Position numbers and translations under genes: made by a program. Shown here piece after piece: positions 33,103 through 43,429 of a DNA stretch of 64,000 bases. Source of the stretch: Lytechinus pictus (lineage: Eukaryota; Echinodermata; Echinoidea; Temnopleuroida; Toxopneustidae); assembly GCF_037042905.1 (NCBI RefSeq), contig NC_087249.1, forward strand, positions 10,040,001-10,104,000. The letters run 5' to 3'. The notes below the pieces were generated by a model, which saw only the letters and a program-made list of their open reading frames with translations, had not been told where the DNA came from and searched no databases. Within the stretch, counting starts at the first letter, position 1; each line of letters starts with the position of its first letter.

Positions 33103-34044
33103 CTCAGACCCTTGTTATTTCTATGCCACATCAACGACCTCCCTGATGTTGTCCAGTCACAGGTTCGCTTATTCGCAGATGACTGTGTGCTGTATAGACA
33201 GATTACCGTAAGTCTCAACGAGACCATCATCAGCTGCAGCAGGACCTTACTGCATTAGAAAACTGGGCATCCACCTGGGGAATGAGGTTCAATGCTGGCA
33301 AGTGCCAAGTTATGAGCATAAATGCCAAAACCTCATACTTTTACACCATAAATGACTGTACACTTAAACATGTATCTCAACATCCATATCTTGGAGTAAC
33401 ACTAGCTGACAATCTGAAGTGGTCACCCCAGATCAACAAAGCTGTGAGGAAGGCAAACTCTGTCCTTGCTTTACTCAGAAGGAACCTAAGTTTCTGCCCA
33501 GAGAACTGCAAGCGCACAGCATACATTGCACTAGTCAGATCTATCCTGAAATATGGTGCATGTGTGTGGGATCCCTATCTTCAGAAGGATATTTAATGTC
33601 TGGAGAAAACACAGCGTAGAGCAGTACGGTTCATCTGTGGGGACTACAGCTCTCGAGAACCAGGTTCGATTACCAAGATGAGAGAGAATCTCAACCTGCC
33701 TACTCTCAAGACGCCAAGTCCTGAAACTTACATCCTACATCAAAGTGGTCGAGGGGTTGGTTCCTGCCCTTCCTGTTGATAAATTTCTTATCAAAGCAAG
33801 ACCTAATCGTAATATCAAAGCTAAGAAATTTGTAAACTTTGATGCTACTAATGTGGTAGAGAAACAAGTAACAAATAACTCCAAGTGTTTCTCAATAAGA
33901 CATTGTAACACAGAGCAGTAAAGAAATTCTTTTTTTGTGAATACAACGTTGGCCTGGAATCAACTTTCTAACAAAGTTTTCAGCAGTACATCACCAGAGG
34001 TGTTTAAAGCCAAGATCGAAGAAAGCCACCTACGTTTCGACTAA
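33103..34044 (+). pseudogene. LINE reverse transcriptase, catalytic FADD motif and C-terminal tail (broken)
   Basis: It resumes at LLFLCHINDLPDVV, then VRLFADDCVLYR (motif C, FADD, at about 33172-33185). After a frameshift it continues MRFNAGKCQVMSIN, YLGVTLADNLKWSPQI and ILKYGACVWDPYLQKDI, then a stop at 33594; further frame changes lead to ICGDYSSREPGS. The last block has LAWNQLSNKVFSS and VFKAKIEESHLRFD with TAA at 34042. These are the standard palm, thumb and tail blocks of CR1/L2/Rex1-type reverse transcriptases. Confidence 0.88.
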
Positions 34045-34119
34045 ACTCATTTGCGCCCTCTCCTAACCCGGTGCATTATACCTGACGGTCCTGCACAGTA
34101 TTACATCCAGATCCAGAAG

Positions 34120-34390
34120 ATAAGCAGATACTCACCGATGATCTTGTTGCCATATTTTCGTCTTTGTTTGTAGCCTAGTTACAAGACACGTATAAGAGAG
34201 GGCGACGATATCATGAGCAGTGCCAATTAAAAAAAAAAAAAACTTCAATCGGCCGATGAATATCGTGAATTGTAAAATACTTGCATTAGCCCATAAATAA
34301 TTATTGGCTCTTATACGCGTCTTGTAACTAGGCTACGAACAAAGACGGAAATATGGCGACAAGATCATCGGTGAGTATCTGCTCATCTTC
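34120..34390. repeat. Head-to-head inverted repeat (centre of the gene duplication)
   Basis: The stretch 34120-34200 (CAGATACTCACCGATGATCT through GCCTAGTTACAAGACACGTA) is the inverted copy of 34311-34390. The spacer of about 110 bp contains an A-run and AT-rich DNA. Together with the 26727-26972 / 34391-34650 match it forms one palindrome interrupted on the left by the LINE. Confidence 0.85.
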
Positions 34391-34730
34391 TTATATGATT
34401 TTTCTTAATATTTGTATAATTATTAGTGTAAAATAAACGTTATAAGTGCCTAATGGGGGGAAATTAACTTCTTTTCCATTTACAAAATTGTGTGATAAGC
34501 AAGTTAAAAAAATCAAGTATTTTGGAGCAACATTGTTGTCTCCAAATATTCTCCTTCGTGTGGGCCTATGCTTTGCCGTGCCAGGCTTCATGGGAGTAAG
34601 CCTACGTATAGTAGATGACTTTTACTTCCCAGAAGCCTCCAGGCTAGATATGAGGGAGCCCAATGTAAAAGCAAAGTTTGTTGAAGGTTTCATGAATATG
34701 CGGCATTATCGTGATCCAAGTCCCTGGTGA
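34311..34730 (+). CDS. Right copy of the small two-exon gene: putative 82-residue membrane protein
   Basis: Proposed exon 1 is 34353-34370 (MATRSS, donor CG|GTGAGT at 34371) and exon 2 is 34500-34730, starting QVKKIKYFG after AG at 34498-34499. Both are phase 0. The product would be 82 residues with one hydrophobic segment (ILLRVGLCFAVPGFMGVSL) and the tail NMRHYRDPSPW, then TGA. The first 38 bp (34311-34350) and exon 1 are repeated in inverted orientation at 34120-34200; the two exon 1 copies differ at one synonymous base (GCG/GCA). The protein family was not recognised. It might be a real gene, or a copy of one; the weak polypyrimidine tract before 34500 is the least certain part. A foldback element lies just after the stop. 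Confidence 0.45.
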
Positions 34731-34765
34731 CTCAGATCCACTGACATTTTTTCACAATGTAAAAC

Positions 34766-35445
34766 ATGTCCTACCTAGCCTTGGCTTGAGGACTTCATGA
34801 TGATATTTTTTAATATTTTGACGTATACTTACTACATCACGAAGCCTTGAAACTCTTCCCATAGACGCATAAGCAAGACTTACACACCCGAATGGATTTC
34901 CCTAGGAAATCCATAGTTAGAGGGTGAAATCGGTTTGTACGGGTGAATTTTATTTATCTATGAACCTTCATACGCCTAATGCGTATAAAGGGATAAACAT
35001 TATTTCAATATAAATGGCAAAAATGAGAGGTTTCTTACCAGACCAATCTCGTGTAGATCCCTCGATCCGTTTGTCAACAAAGCAAATACAATAGGCCTGA
35101 CCCTTGAACTGCTTCGTTATGATGTACCTTCGATTAGCGATGTTACAAAATGCCATTTTGAAGAACAGTTTATAGATAAAAATTATTATTTAACAAATAC
35201 TAAAATTTAATACGGATTATAAATAATTATTAGTACCCCGTTATTATGAAAATTATTTATAATCACGTATTAAATTTTTAGTATTTGTTAAATAATAATT
35301 TTTATCTATAAATCGTTCTTCAAAACTGCGTTTTGTAACATCACTTATGCGTCTATGGGAAGAGTGTCAAGGCTTCGTGATGAAGAAGTATATGTCAAAA
35401 TATTAAAAAATATCATCACGAAGTCCTCAAGGCTATGTCCTACCT
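34766..35445. mobile_element. Foldback element flanked by an 11-bp direct repeat
   Basis: ATGTCCTACCT at 34766-34776 and 35435-35445 directly flanks the element 34777-35434. Its ends are inverted: AGCCTTGGCTTGAGGACTTC against AGCCTTGAGGACTTCGTGAT (reverse complement of the right end). Inverted homology runs about 90 bp in the outer arms (34777-34885, 35345-35434) and again for about 90 bp in the inner arms (35138-35228, 35245-35340). No ORF. An 11-bp duplication is longer than usual for most DNA transposons. Confidence 0.8.
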
Positions 35446-35479
35446 GTCTCTACCAACCTCGCAGTCGCAATACATGTAC

Positions 35480-36040
35480 GTGTTTCTGACAATTAAAATT
35501 AAGTTTTTTACTTTATTTCGTCTATTACGTTTTTTCTAAATATCAAAATAGCATCTAGGCCAATCCCTCTTCAGTCTCCATTGCTTTTATTTCGTCGATT
35601 CCTAATTTACTAAATAAATCAAAATTGCATCTACTTCTTTTTCAGTCTCTATTTATTGCTTTATTTTGTCAACTAGTACTTTTAATAGTAAATAAATCAG
35701 GATTGTCTCTTTCGTGTTTATCTGACAATTAAAATTTTGCTTTATTTTGTCTATTTCGTTTTTACTATTAAAATAAATCATCTAGCACTGTCCCTCTTTA
35801 ATCTCCATTTTCGTCGATTCCTAATTTACTAAATAAATCAGAATTGCATCTACTTCTTTTCAGTCCTTATTTTGTCGTCTACTATACTTTTTATGCTAAA
35901 TAAATCTCTTTTCATGTTTCTCACAATTATGCTTTATTTTGTCTGTCACCTTTTTACTAAATAAGTCAAATTGCATAACAGTCTCCAACGCTTTATTTCG
36001 TCAGGTAAAAAGAACATTAATTTCTGTATAATTACTCCTC
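35480..36040. repeat. Degenerate tandem repeat, about 210-240-bp unit
   Basis: GACAATTAAAATT plus a TTTATTT(C/T)GTCTATT block occurs at about 35488 and 35723. The CCTAATTTACTAAATAAATC block occurs at about 35609 and 35821, with further diverged copies to 36000. No coding content. Confidence 0.65.
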
Positions 36041-36470
36041 ATGATTCAAGTCCCCCTCGCTCCGAATTAATCCGCTGATATTCATGTACCCCTCATTTCC
36101 CTCCTCTTCAAAATCACTGTGCCACTTTTAGAAAGATTTTCAATAATATGAATTATTAAATCAATAGAATCGCATTGAAATGCTATTCTTCGTGATCCAA
36201 GTCCCCCCTGTAAAATAAAACGGCAATTAATCCGTTGATATTCATCTACCCCTCATTTCCCTCCTCTTCAAAACCACTCTGCCACTTTTAGACAGTTTCC
36301 TAGAGATGATAAATGAATATTTTCGATAACATGAATTATAAAAAATCAATAGAATTGTATTAAAAACATAATACTGTCTAATTACTCCTTGTGATTCAAG
36401 TCCTGCCATAAAACGGCAATTAACCTGTTGATATTCATCTACCCCTCATTTCCCTCCTCTTCAAAACCAC
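36041..36470. repeat. Three tandem copies of a unit of about 190 bp
   Basis: Each unit carries a GTGATTCAAGTCC-like start, then TTGATATTCATCTACCCCTC and ATTTCCCTCCTCTTCAAAA. Copies begin near 36041, 36191 and 36388; the last is cut off where the purine-rich tract begins. Confidence 0.8.
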
Positions 36471-37080
36471 TTAGAATAAAAGAAGGATGAAAGAAAGAAT
36501 AAAGGAAAGAAAAAGTTTGCGTTGACTATTGAAATGAATAAAAAAAGAAAGGAAGGGAAGATGAATGAATGTGTAAAAGAAAAAAGGGGAGAAAGGAAAA
36601 AAGAAAGTGAGAAAAAAGGAGGAAGGAAAGAAAAATGTTTCATTCTTTGAAAGAAAAATAAAGAACAAAAAAAAAAGGAAGGAAGGGAAAGAAAGAAAGA
36701 ATAAGGGAAATGAATTAGAAGGAAAAAAGGAGAAAAATGAAAGAAAGGATGAAAGAGAGGGAGGAAAGAATGAAGGAGGAGGGAATGAAAAAAGAAAGAA
36801 AATAATGGAAGGAGAGATAGAACGAAAAGAAAAAGGAGCGGAAGGGAGAAGGAAGCAAAAAAAGTTTAAGAAAAGAAAGAATGAAGGAATTAAAAAAGGA
36901 AATTTAAAAAAGAAGGAAAGTAAGAGAAAGAAGGAAAGATGAACAGAGAGAAAGGATCAGGAAAGAAAGCTATAGGAAAGATAGATGGAGCAAAAAAGGC
37001 AGGCGGGAAGGATAGAAAGATGATGAAAGAAGGATAGGAAAAAGAAAGAGGAAAAATTCAAACTTCAAGTAAACAAAAAA
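36471..37080. repeat. Purine-rich (GAAA/GGAA) low-complexity tract
   Basis: About 600 bases that are almost entirely A and G on the plus strand, in GGAA/GAAA-type words. The Lys/Glu/Arg-rich plus-strand frame and Phe/Leu/Ser-rich minus frames over it are composition artefacts. Confidence 0.85.
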
Positions 37081-37654
37081 AATCCATTCATCTAACAAAA
37101 ATCTTAAGGATATTTCGGTTTTTTAAATATATTTCAACAACTGTTAGAAAACTAAAATGTTTTAGAAATGAATAAAATTTCAAAGCGAAAAAACATTGTC
37201 AAACTTAAAAATTAGATGAAACATCACAGCAACACACGCAGGCATCTCTCATCCCATTACAAGATCAACTCTCAAAACGAAAGCTGAAACAACTAGATCA
37301 AGTTATGAAAACTCAATAACTGGCTCCTTCGATTACATAACCAAATCAGTTATCTGAGAATCCATAATATAATTATAATAATTTCCCGCCGATTTTGTGA
37401 TTATTTTGGTGGGAAAACTGTTAATCATGTGAGGTTTATCATGGAGGTTTATCGTGAATTATCTAACATATTAAGAGATTTAGGAAGGAAAAGTTGGATA
37501 CATACCAAAATATGGCTTTATTCCGTCAAAATATCAAGTGTGTGTAATTCCCAATGACATTGGTTTATTTCGTCAGAAAAAGAAATACCCAATACTCTTG
37601 GAGACTATACTAGTCATAATATTGGCTGATAACCATTATGAAACCCATGGCTTT

Positions 37655-37745
37655 CAACAATTCCTGCTAGCTCAGTGAGTAAGGCGACTGACTGGAGATG
37701 TCTTGTTCTGAAGCAAGAGGTTCGACTCCAAGTTCCAACCGGAAG
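37655..37745 (+). mobile_element. tRNA-like SINE head or tRNA pseudogene
   Basis: An A-box TAGCTCAGTGAGTAAGGCG and a perfect B-box GGTTCGACTCC are spaced as in a tRNA. The acceptor and anticodon stems do not pair, so it is not a working tRNA. No body like that of the other SINEs follows. Confidence 0.6.
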
Positions 37746-38054
37746 TGAGAAAAAAAAGGAAAAGAGAATGAAAGTAGGGGATTTTGGAGAAGTATTTTCA
37801 AAACTTGAATAGGGACATAAGGAAATCATTCCTAAAAAAACAGAGATCAATGGTCAATGGTATCAGGGAGCAATAAGCGGAAGGGATGACCAAAGGGGAT
37901 GGGGGCACTCGAAAAAGAGTAGGCACCACCCCTTCAGAACTCCCGTCTGATCAAAGATCCCTGCGCCACGGCATAACTTACAAGAATACGACCACCCATG
38001 CGCAAAGATGATAAAAGAGCAATAAGCAGATAAAAATTAAATTGAATTAAGAAT

Positions 38055-38585
38055 AAGCCAGTGAAGCAAAAGGAATAAAGCAATATAACTGACGTACACT
38101 CTTAAATCAGTAAAATAATGAGAAATTTATAAGCAATTGAATATGGCGATCACTAATGCTATGGAGCTCTCGGCAGTGCGACAAAGATGTGTGATGTCAC
38201 AGGTGACCAACTTTCCGTTTGATGGACTATAAAATACCCCCAAAATGTCTATTTTGCTCTATCTTATGTGATCTCTTCATCCTAATGTATTCTTTGAAAA
38301 TCTGTATTGCATGCCCTCCTATAGAAAGAATACATGATCTACTGATGGATGTCATAAAAGGGCAGTTTAAGTGAAATATAAATTATTAAACTGGAAAGTT
38401 GTTCACATGTGGCATCACACATCTTTGTCGCAGTGCCAATTGGAGGATCTACATTACAATAATTTCCAATGCTCACAAATTTCGTATTATTTAATCAATC
38501 TTTCTCAAACGTTTGTTGTCCTGTTTCTTTGATTTTCCTGTTTTCGTACAAGTTATCTTGTTCCAAAGGTTTCATTTTCCTTTAA
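38055..38585. mobile_element. MITE of the TTAAAGG...GAAAC family, long inverted arms
   Basis: The arms are inverted around a centre near 38310: GCAGTGCGACAAAGATGTGT on the left against ACACATCTTTGTCGCAGTGC on the right. The right end is GGTTTCATTTTCCTTTAA, as in the 58422-59029 copy. The left tip is diverged and its exact start is uncertain. Confidence 0.75.
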
Positions 38586-38754
38586 GGTCGGAGATTGCTG
38601 GTATCAGTAGAAATAACTGGAGACACTTTCTATGGGTCACAAAGTCATCAATTCTGTGTATATTGATTTGTGTAAAGCAGGTGAGATTATTAAGAGTCAT
38701 TCCACTTCAGAACAAAGAACTAAGTTTTCTCTTAAATTTATGTTCACTACAGAT

Positions 38755-38931
38755 GGTATATAGAGCACTATTCACAAGAACACAGACCTAGAAAAGAGGT
38801 TCCATCTGGCAGAAGTGGCCCAGCCGGAAGCGCAAAATATGGAGATAGATCAAGAAAAAGCTGCCGTCATGCTGGAGGATGAACTCAAGAAATTCAGGTC
38901 AGATGTCCAGAACATGCCCAGAAACCATTGG
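38755..38931 (+). pseudogene. Exon-like segment, first of a tandem pair (function unknown)
   Basis: It lies between a good acceptor (TTCACTACAG to 38752) and a donor (CATTG|GTAAGT at about 38931). One frame is open from 38764 and reads NTDLEKRFHLAEVAQ, then MLEDELKKFRSDVQN, a helical, charged, possibly coiled-coil sequence; a TAG lies just upstream in that frame, so the acceptor may instead be ATATAG. A diverged second copy with stops is at 40941-41131, and homology extends into the upstream intron. The family is not recognised. It could be a working exon of an unseen gene or a relic. Confidence 0.4.
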
Positions 38932-39741
38932 TAAGTTGTGCAGTATTTATCATTATTATTTAGATGCATAGGGTTTTAGAGGCGCAGATATTTTTTGACG
39001 TCTGACGAGGTTGTTTCAAAGAGACAAAATGTTAAAACTGATTTTTAATGTGTATGCCTATGAAAACCATCCAATATTTTCCATATTGGATGAAATGAAT
39101 ATTTTGCCCTGCCCATAAGATTATCATTGGTTAATAAATGATTGTGCGCATGAAGCTATTGTTACGTCACAATGAAATTGCATTGTGTATTAGTTGCGCT
39201 TTTCATAATTATGCAGATGACGCGACAGTACAGCTAATTTATGTGCTAATAATAAATGATTATGCCCATGAAGCTATTACGTCACAATGAAATATCCTCG
39301 TGATTTACAGGATTGACATAAAATGATGAATGAAAACATTTTTTTGGCTTTATTAATTTATGTTTAAATTTGTGGGGGTATCTAAAATATATTGGATGAC
39401 CAATTTTCCTGGGATGCATTGAAATATTGTTACTCGCTGAAGAACAATATTTGTATGCATCCCACTCAAGGCCATCCAATATTTCCTAATTGTCTTCACA
39501 GTGTGTCCCAGAAGAACGAAACTTAAAATTATATAGGATATTTTAACATAAATTAATAACATAAAATCTTCCACTTGTTGTAACTTTGGCAATAAGCCAT
39601 TCATGTATGAGTTAGTAAAAATGAAAATCTAAAAATGGGATGCCCCAAAATCATTTCAACTTCAAAAAAAAAAAAATGCCTCAAAAGGTTTGATATGATA
39701 CTTCAATCAAAGAAAAGGATCGAGGGATAATAAAGTTCTGG
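38932..39741. other. Non-coding stretch between exon-like segment and MITE
   Basis: AT-rich. The phrase AATGATTATGCCCATGAAGC with TTACGTCACAATGAAAT occurs twice (about 39136-39183 and 39250-39295), a local imperfect direct repeat. No gene seen. Confidence 0.4.
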
Positions 39742-40549
39742 GGTGGTATTCTGAGATCCATTTTATCTCAGATAAAATTAAATATTTTTTTATCTCTATT
39801 AAAATCAATGAGATAAATTACCCTTAAAATCTCAGTATTCTGAGAACCATTTTATCTCTGTAAGACACACCTATTTTTGAAGCAATATCCAATGAGAAAC
39901 ATTGTTTTATAGCAGTCTCATCTCATTCAACCAATAAAAATCCATTCCGCCGGGAGGTGTGGCAAAGGTGCAAGATTGCGGCAATTTATTGAATTCAATA
40001 TGCTTGCACTATACGCTAACGCGTCTCTCCAGAAATTTCTTTTAGAAAAATGACAATACTCTCATCCTTTTTGCGATGACAATATCACATCATTACAAGA
40101 ATCATTTCAAAGACAATATTAGCAAGAAAAATCTTATGAAATAATTTCTCATTATAGGGGAATAATGTTAAGGTATTTCTCTCAACGATTATATAATTTT
40201 TCTTTATTTTTGTTCAAGCATTTAGAGCTAATTCGCTTAGAAACAAAGCTGAAACGGACATCACAGAGATAAAAGAGCCCCCACCCTATTTTAAGTAACT
40301 TTTATCTTTTCTTCAAAGTAACATGGGCGCAAGCACATATATATGTGTATCAATTGCTTGATATGCAATTGATGTATCTATGTAGGCTCTGCTCTGTGGG
40401 GTATAATCTTTAGATACACAAGATAAAAAGCTACGCTAGATAAAATTTGATATTTTATCTAAGAGATAAAATGTCATCTCAGAATACCAATTTCATTTTA
40501 AGAGATAAAATAAAATATTTTAAAGATAAAATGACCTCAGAATACCGCC
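39742..40549. mobile_element. MITE with GGYGGTATTCTGAG ends
   Basis: The left end GGTGGTATTCTGAGATCCAT and the reverse-complemented right end GGCGGTATTCTGAGGTCATT, both followed by TTTATCTC/TTTATCTT, are inverted copies. AGATAAAA words recur inside. About 808 bp, no ORF. The smaller 52061-52260 element has related tips (GGCCGTTATTCTGA). Confidence 0.8.
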
Positions 40550-40940
40550 TTACCTTTTGTCTAGTGGATCCGTCATACATGAACTGTCTGGTTCCAGTAG
40601 GGCAATGGATTAAAATAATGCTGAATTTCAGTGATTTTAGCAGATGAAGATGTTTGCATGGTAGTTGTCTGACTTTGCAACGCTCTGTTTTGTGGATGAT
40701 CAGCACAGCATAAATTCTTTGTTAGTTATGGTTGGCAGTCCATTTGTTTAATGAATCAAAGATGAGCATTGTTTAAGGAAATAGGACTTGTTTTCCTAAA
40801 CAATTTTCTATAAAATGGAAAACAGAAAATGCTTGGTATTTCAATATCACAGTCATTAATCCTGCACATGAGACTTACAGAGCCATTTCACTTCAGAATT
40901 GAGAATTGAATTTTATTGTATTTTGATATTTGTCTTTACA

Positions 40941-41131
40941 GAGGGCATATAGTGCTATTCACTAGAACAAGTCCCTGGAATCAAGGGTTCATCTGGCAGA
41001 AGTGGCCTAACGGGAAGCAGGGAATATGTAGCAAGATTAGGGAAAATTTGTTGCCATGCTGGAGGATGAACTCAACAAACTTGGGTCAATGGTCCAGAAA
41101 ATGCGCTGCAATATGCCACCAGAACCAGTGG
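40941..41131 (+). pseudogene. Second, decayed copy of the exon-like segment
   Basis: The acceptor TTTACAG to 40940 and donor CAGTG|GTAAGTTA are intact. The sequence aligns with 38755-38931 (TCATCTGGCAGAAGTGGCC, CATGCTGGAGGATGAACTCA in both), but the corresponding frame has several stops. The preceding CATTTCACTTCAGAA block is shared too. It is best read as a tandem segmental duplicate about 2.2 kb from the first copy. Confidence 0.55.
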
Positions 41132-41449
41132 TAAGTTAGGCAGGTTTACAATTATTGTCTACAGAGTGCATCCCCAGAAAATAATGAACCCAGAATTATC
41201 GATGCTTTAGCCTATCCTTCGTAATCAGTATAACAGGGATATCAGGGAAAATTCACTTTTTCCAGTCAGGAAAAATCAGGGAATTAGATTTTTGAAAATA
41301 CATCAGTTCAGGGAAAAATACCTCAAATGAGGGAAAAATCAGGGAATTTTGATCGGCCCAAAAGTCGGAAGCATGGTGGTCATTAAGACTCTTGTTTTAT
41401 TTTGTTGCATATCAAAACAAAACCCATTGAATGACTGGTTATGGTGGTT

Positions 41450-41850
41450 TTTGTCTCGCCCACCAGAGGTGAAGGCGATACTTGGAGATCCAAATGTCGT
41501 CCGTCCGTCACAAGCCTTATGACACATAACTTTACAACCGTATGTCACTTTTCAACCAAACTTGGATGGTAGATGGACTTGGGGGACCTGCATGTTATGC
41601 TGCAGTCGGAGGTCACATGGTAAGGTCAAAGGTCATTTTCAGGTCAACGTTAAAGTTTACATGCAAGACTCTTATGACACCTAACTCCGCAACCGTAAGT
41701 AACTTTTCAACCAAACTTGGATGGTAGATGGACTTGGGGGACCTGCATGTTATGCTGCAGTCGGAGGTCACATGGTAAGGTCAAAGGTCATTTTCAGGTC
41801 AACATTAAAGTTTACATGCAAGACTCTTATGACGCCTAGAAAGAAAGAAA
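41450..41850. repeat. Two-unit 155-bp tandem repeat with GTCTCGCC start
   Basis: It begins TTGTCTCGCCCACCAGAGGT with a CGTCCGTCCGTC string, then two near-identical 155-bp units (ACCAAACTTGGATGGTAGAT near 41556 and 41711). Each has a run of AGGTCA-type motifs (AAGGTCAAAGGTCATTTTCA). The organisation resembles the 29434-30512 and 43430-44270 elements but the unit sequence differs. The two identical short frames over it are repeat artefacts. Confidence 0.75.
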
Positions 41851-42849
41851 CAATCTCAAGAAGGGATACCCCAAAATCATTAGGTGGACGGTATCTGAAC
41901 TTCAAAAAACGAAATCACACATCACAAAAATTTAATATCTGCTCTGTGCTGTGTTCTGTGCTGATTTAAAAATCAGGGCGATACCAGCACTAAAACGTTG
42001 ACACCAAAATCACCCAATGTCTTTTTTATCATCTCAAACGGATGTCTCAAAGCGTAGTGTTCATATAACATCTAGGCTGTGTCACACAGAGCTTAGCAAT
42101 TGAGTATCTGAATATAAAAACGGCCCAAGTCCAATTTTTGGCAAAATTGAGTTAAATATGGGAAATTGTTCCTTATACAATGACTCATCTTGTGTATTAA
42201 TGATAAATCTGAAATCATCTCAGAAATGCCTTTTATAATAAAGGAGGAAAATCTGGTATGAGTGTAAGAAAAGCCGAAGTCAGGACTTTTCTTACATTCA
42301 TATCATAGCGCCCTCATTCCTTTACTACTTACTACAGAAGTCTACCATGTATATGAATTTAAGAATGCCAAGTCCATATGATTCTAAAAACGACCCAAGT
42401 GAAAAGTCATGGAATTGCAGTTACCTCTTGGCTATGGCAGCTTTCCAGTTTGCTGTGTTTCGCAACTCTCATACTCTGTGATCATACTCTGCTATTATAA
42501 TTGGTGTTCATGATTTCCATTTTTCCCAGTTTTGTGACATCCCAAATTCTACATAACTCCTGGGACGTCATGGGAAGTCATGGAAAGCAGCAATTTAGTC
42601 ATGGAACAAAAGTTGCAAATATACATACATGTATATCTGGGGAAATGAACATTATGCCTTAAATTGCAATATTCAGATGTCTTTGCTAAAAGATATCTAA
42701 TGTAAAATACTAAATAAGCAAGTGAAGTTTTAAAGTGTTGTATATGCCAACTCGTTGAAAAAGTGTTTCTGTATAATCACACTGAATTACCATTAAGTGC
42801 ATTTTTCCCAATGCAGATATTTCTGAGAAAAAGGAATGTTGTTCAAATA
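41851..42849. other. Non-coding stretch
   Basis: AT-rich unique-looking sequence with no gene or clear element recognised. Confidence 0.4.
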
Positions 42850-43130
42850 ATGTGGAGCCTTGTGGCCCAGTGGATTAGTCTCCGGACTTTGAAACAGAGG
42901 GTCGTGGGTTCAAATCCCAGCCATGGCGTAGTTTCCTTCAGCAAGAAATTTATCCACATTGTGCTGCACTCAACCCAGGTGAGGTGAATGGGTACCTGGC
43001 AGGAATTTATTCCTTGAAACGCCGAGCGCTGGGAGCTAGCTGCTTGAGCTACAGCCGGGGTAATAATATCCAAGTCCTTTGGAAGCGCATGGAGACGCTA
43101 TTCATAATGTGTTATGCGCTAAACAATAAC
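42850..43130 (+). mobile_element. tRNA-derived SINE
   Basis: A-box TGGCCCAGTGGATTAGTC and B-box GGTTCAAATCC, then the family body (AAATTTATCCACATTGTGCT, GAATGGGTACCTGGCAGGAA, GCCGGGGTAATAATATCCAA). It ends around AATAATAAC-like sequence. Well preserved. Confidence 0.9.
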
Positions 43131-43168
43131 TGACTATTTTTTTTTTTTCTTTCACTTTACTCTCGCAG

Positions 43169-43330
43169 TCTTATCACTTAGTGTACAACATGGATGCACC
43201 CCAATCTGATGTTAACCATCTGCCAACTAAAAATGAGAGAGATAAGTCTACCAGAGACAAGGAGATAACAGCATTCTTGAAGTCATCTTCTCCTAGAGGG
43301 AGTGTCTGGTTTGAAAATTATATACTGGTA
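43169..43330 (+). CDS. Isolated exon-like segment (hypothetical)
   Basis: The acceptor TACTCTCGCAG ends at 43168. The following frame is SYHLVYNMDAPQSDVNHLPT, then a charged stretch (NERDKSTRDKEITAFLKSSS), and runs to a TAA at about 43342 with no strong donor. It follows the duplicated exon-like segments on the same strand and might be the last exon of the same unknown gene; this is inference. No family recognised. Confidence 0.3.
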
Positions 43331-43429
43331 TATCAAATTGATTAAACCAATTATCAGTTTATTCAGAATTTGTTTTATCAAATATGAGACTGTATATATT
43401 CATTTTTGCTGTATGAACCCATATTTATA

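Larger units (their letters stand above)
26978..34114 (+). mobile_element. CR1/L2-like non-LTR retrotransposon, degenerate and interrupted twice
   Basis: Coding order on the plus strand: a 2A-like N-terminus and PHD-like finger (27393-27747), apurinic-type endonuclease (about 27973-28680), linker, reverse transcriptase (about 29330-33590) and C-terminal tail ending TAA at 34042-34044. AGAAG at 26973-26977 and 34115-34119 directly flanks the element, a probable 5-bp target duplication. Two insertions (about 29434-30512 and 31015-33100) bring it to 7.1 kb; without them it is about 4 kb. Several frameshifts and a stop (after TESWQKWH) show it is dead. It is a single-ORF style element without a poly-A tail, as in CR1/L2/Rex1 relatives; the exact clade needs a tree. 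Confidence 0.88.
26727..34153 (-). pseudogene. Left (minus-strand) copy of a small two-exon gene, split by a LINE
   Basis: Exon 1 on the minus strand at 34153-34136 reads ATGGCAACAAGATCATCG (MATRSS) followed by a GTGAGT-type donor. Exon 2 lies at about 26864-26727, 7.3 kb away, because the LINE sits in the intron. Exon 2 reads QVKQIKYFGATLLSP then a hydrophobic stretch (VGLCFAMSGFMGVSLRIV) and DDFYSPEASR. Similarity to the right copy stops after the Arg at about 26727 and no stop in the original frame is preserved, so this copy is truncated. The product family is not recognised; one hydrophobic segment suggests a small membrane protein. The right copy is at 34353-34730. Confidence 0.5.

Noticed and set aside
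36461..36942. Lys/Glu/Arg-rich plus-strand frame and Phe/Leu-rich minus frames
   Set aside because: The DNA is almost pure A/G on one strand, so long open frames are expected from composition alone. No domain or start context.
37655..37745. Possible functional tRNA gene
   Set aside because: The A and B boxes are good, but the acceptor and anticodon stems do not pair and no sensible anticodon loop forms. It is a SINE head or tRNA pseudogene.
41542..41969. Two nearly identical short plus-strand ORFs in tandem
   Set aside because: They are the same frame in two copies of a 155-bp DNA repeat; the repeat, not a gene duplication, explains the identity.
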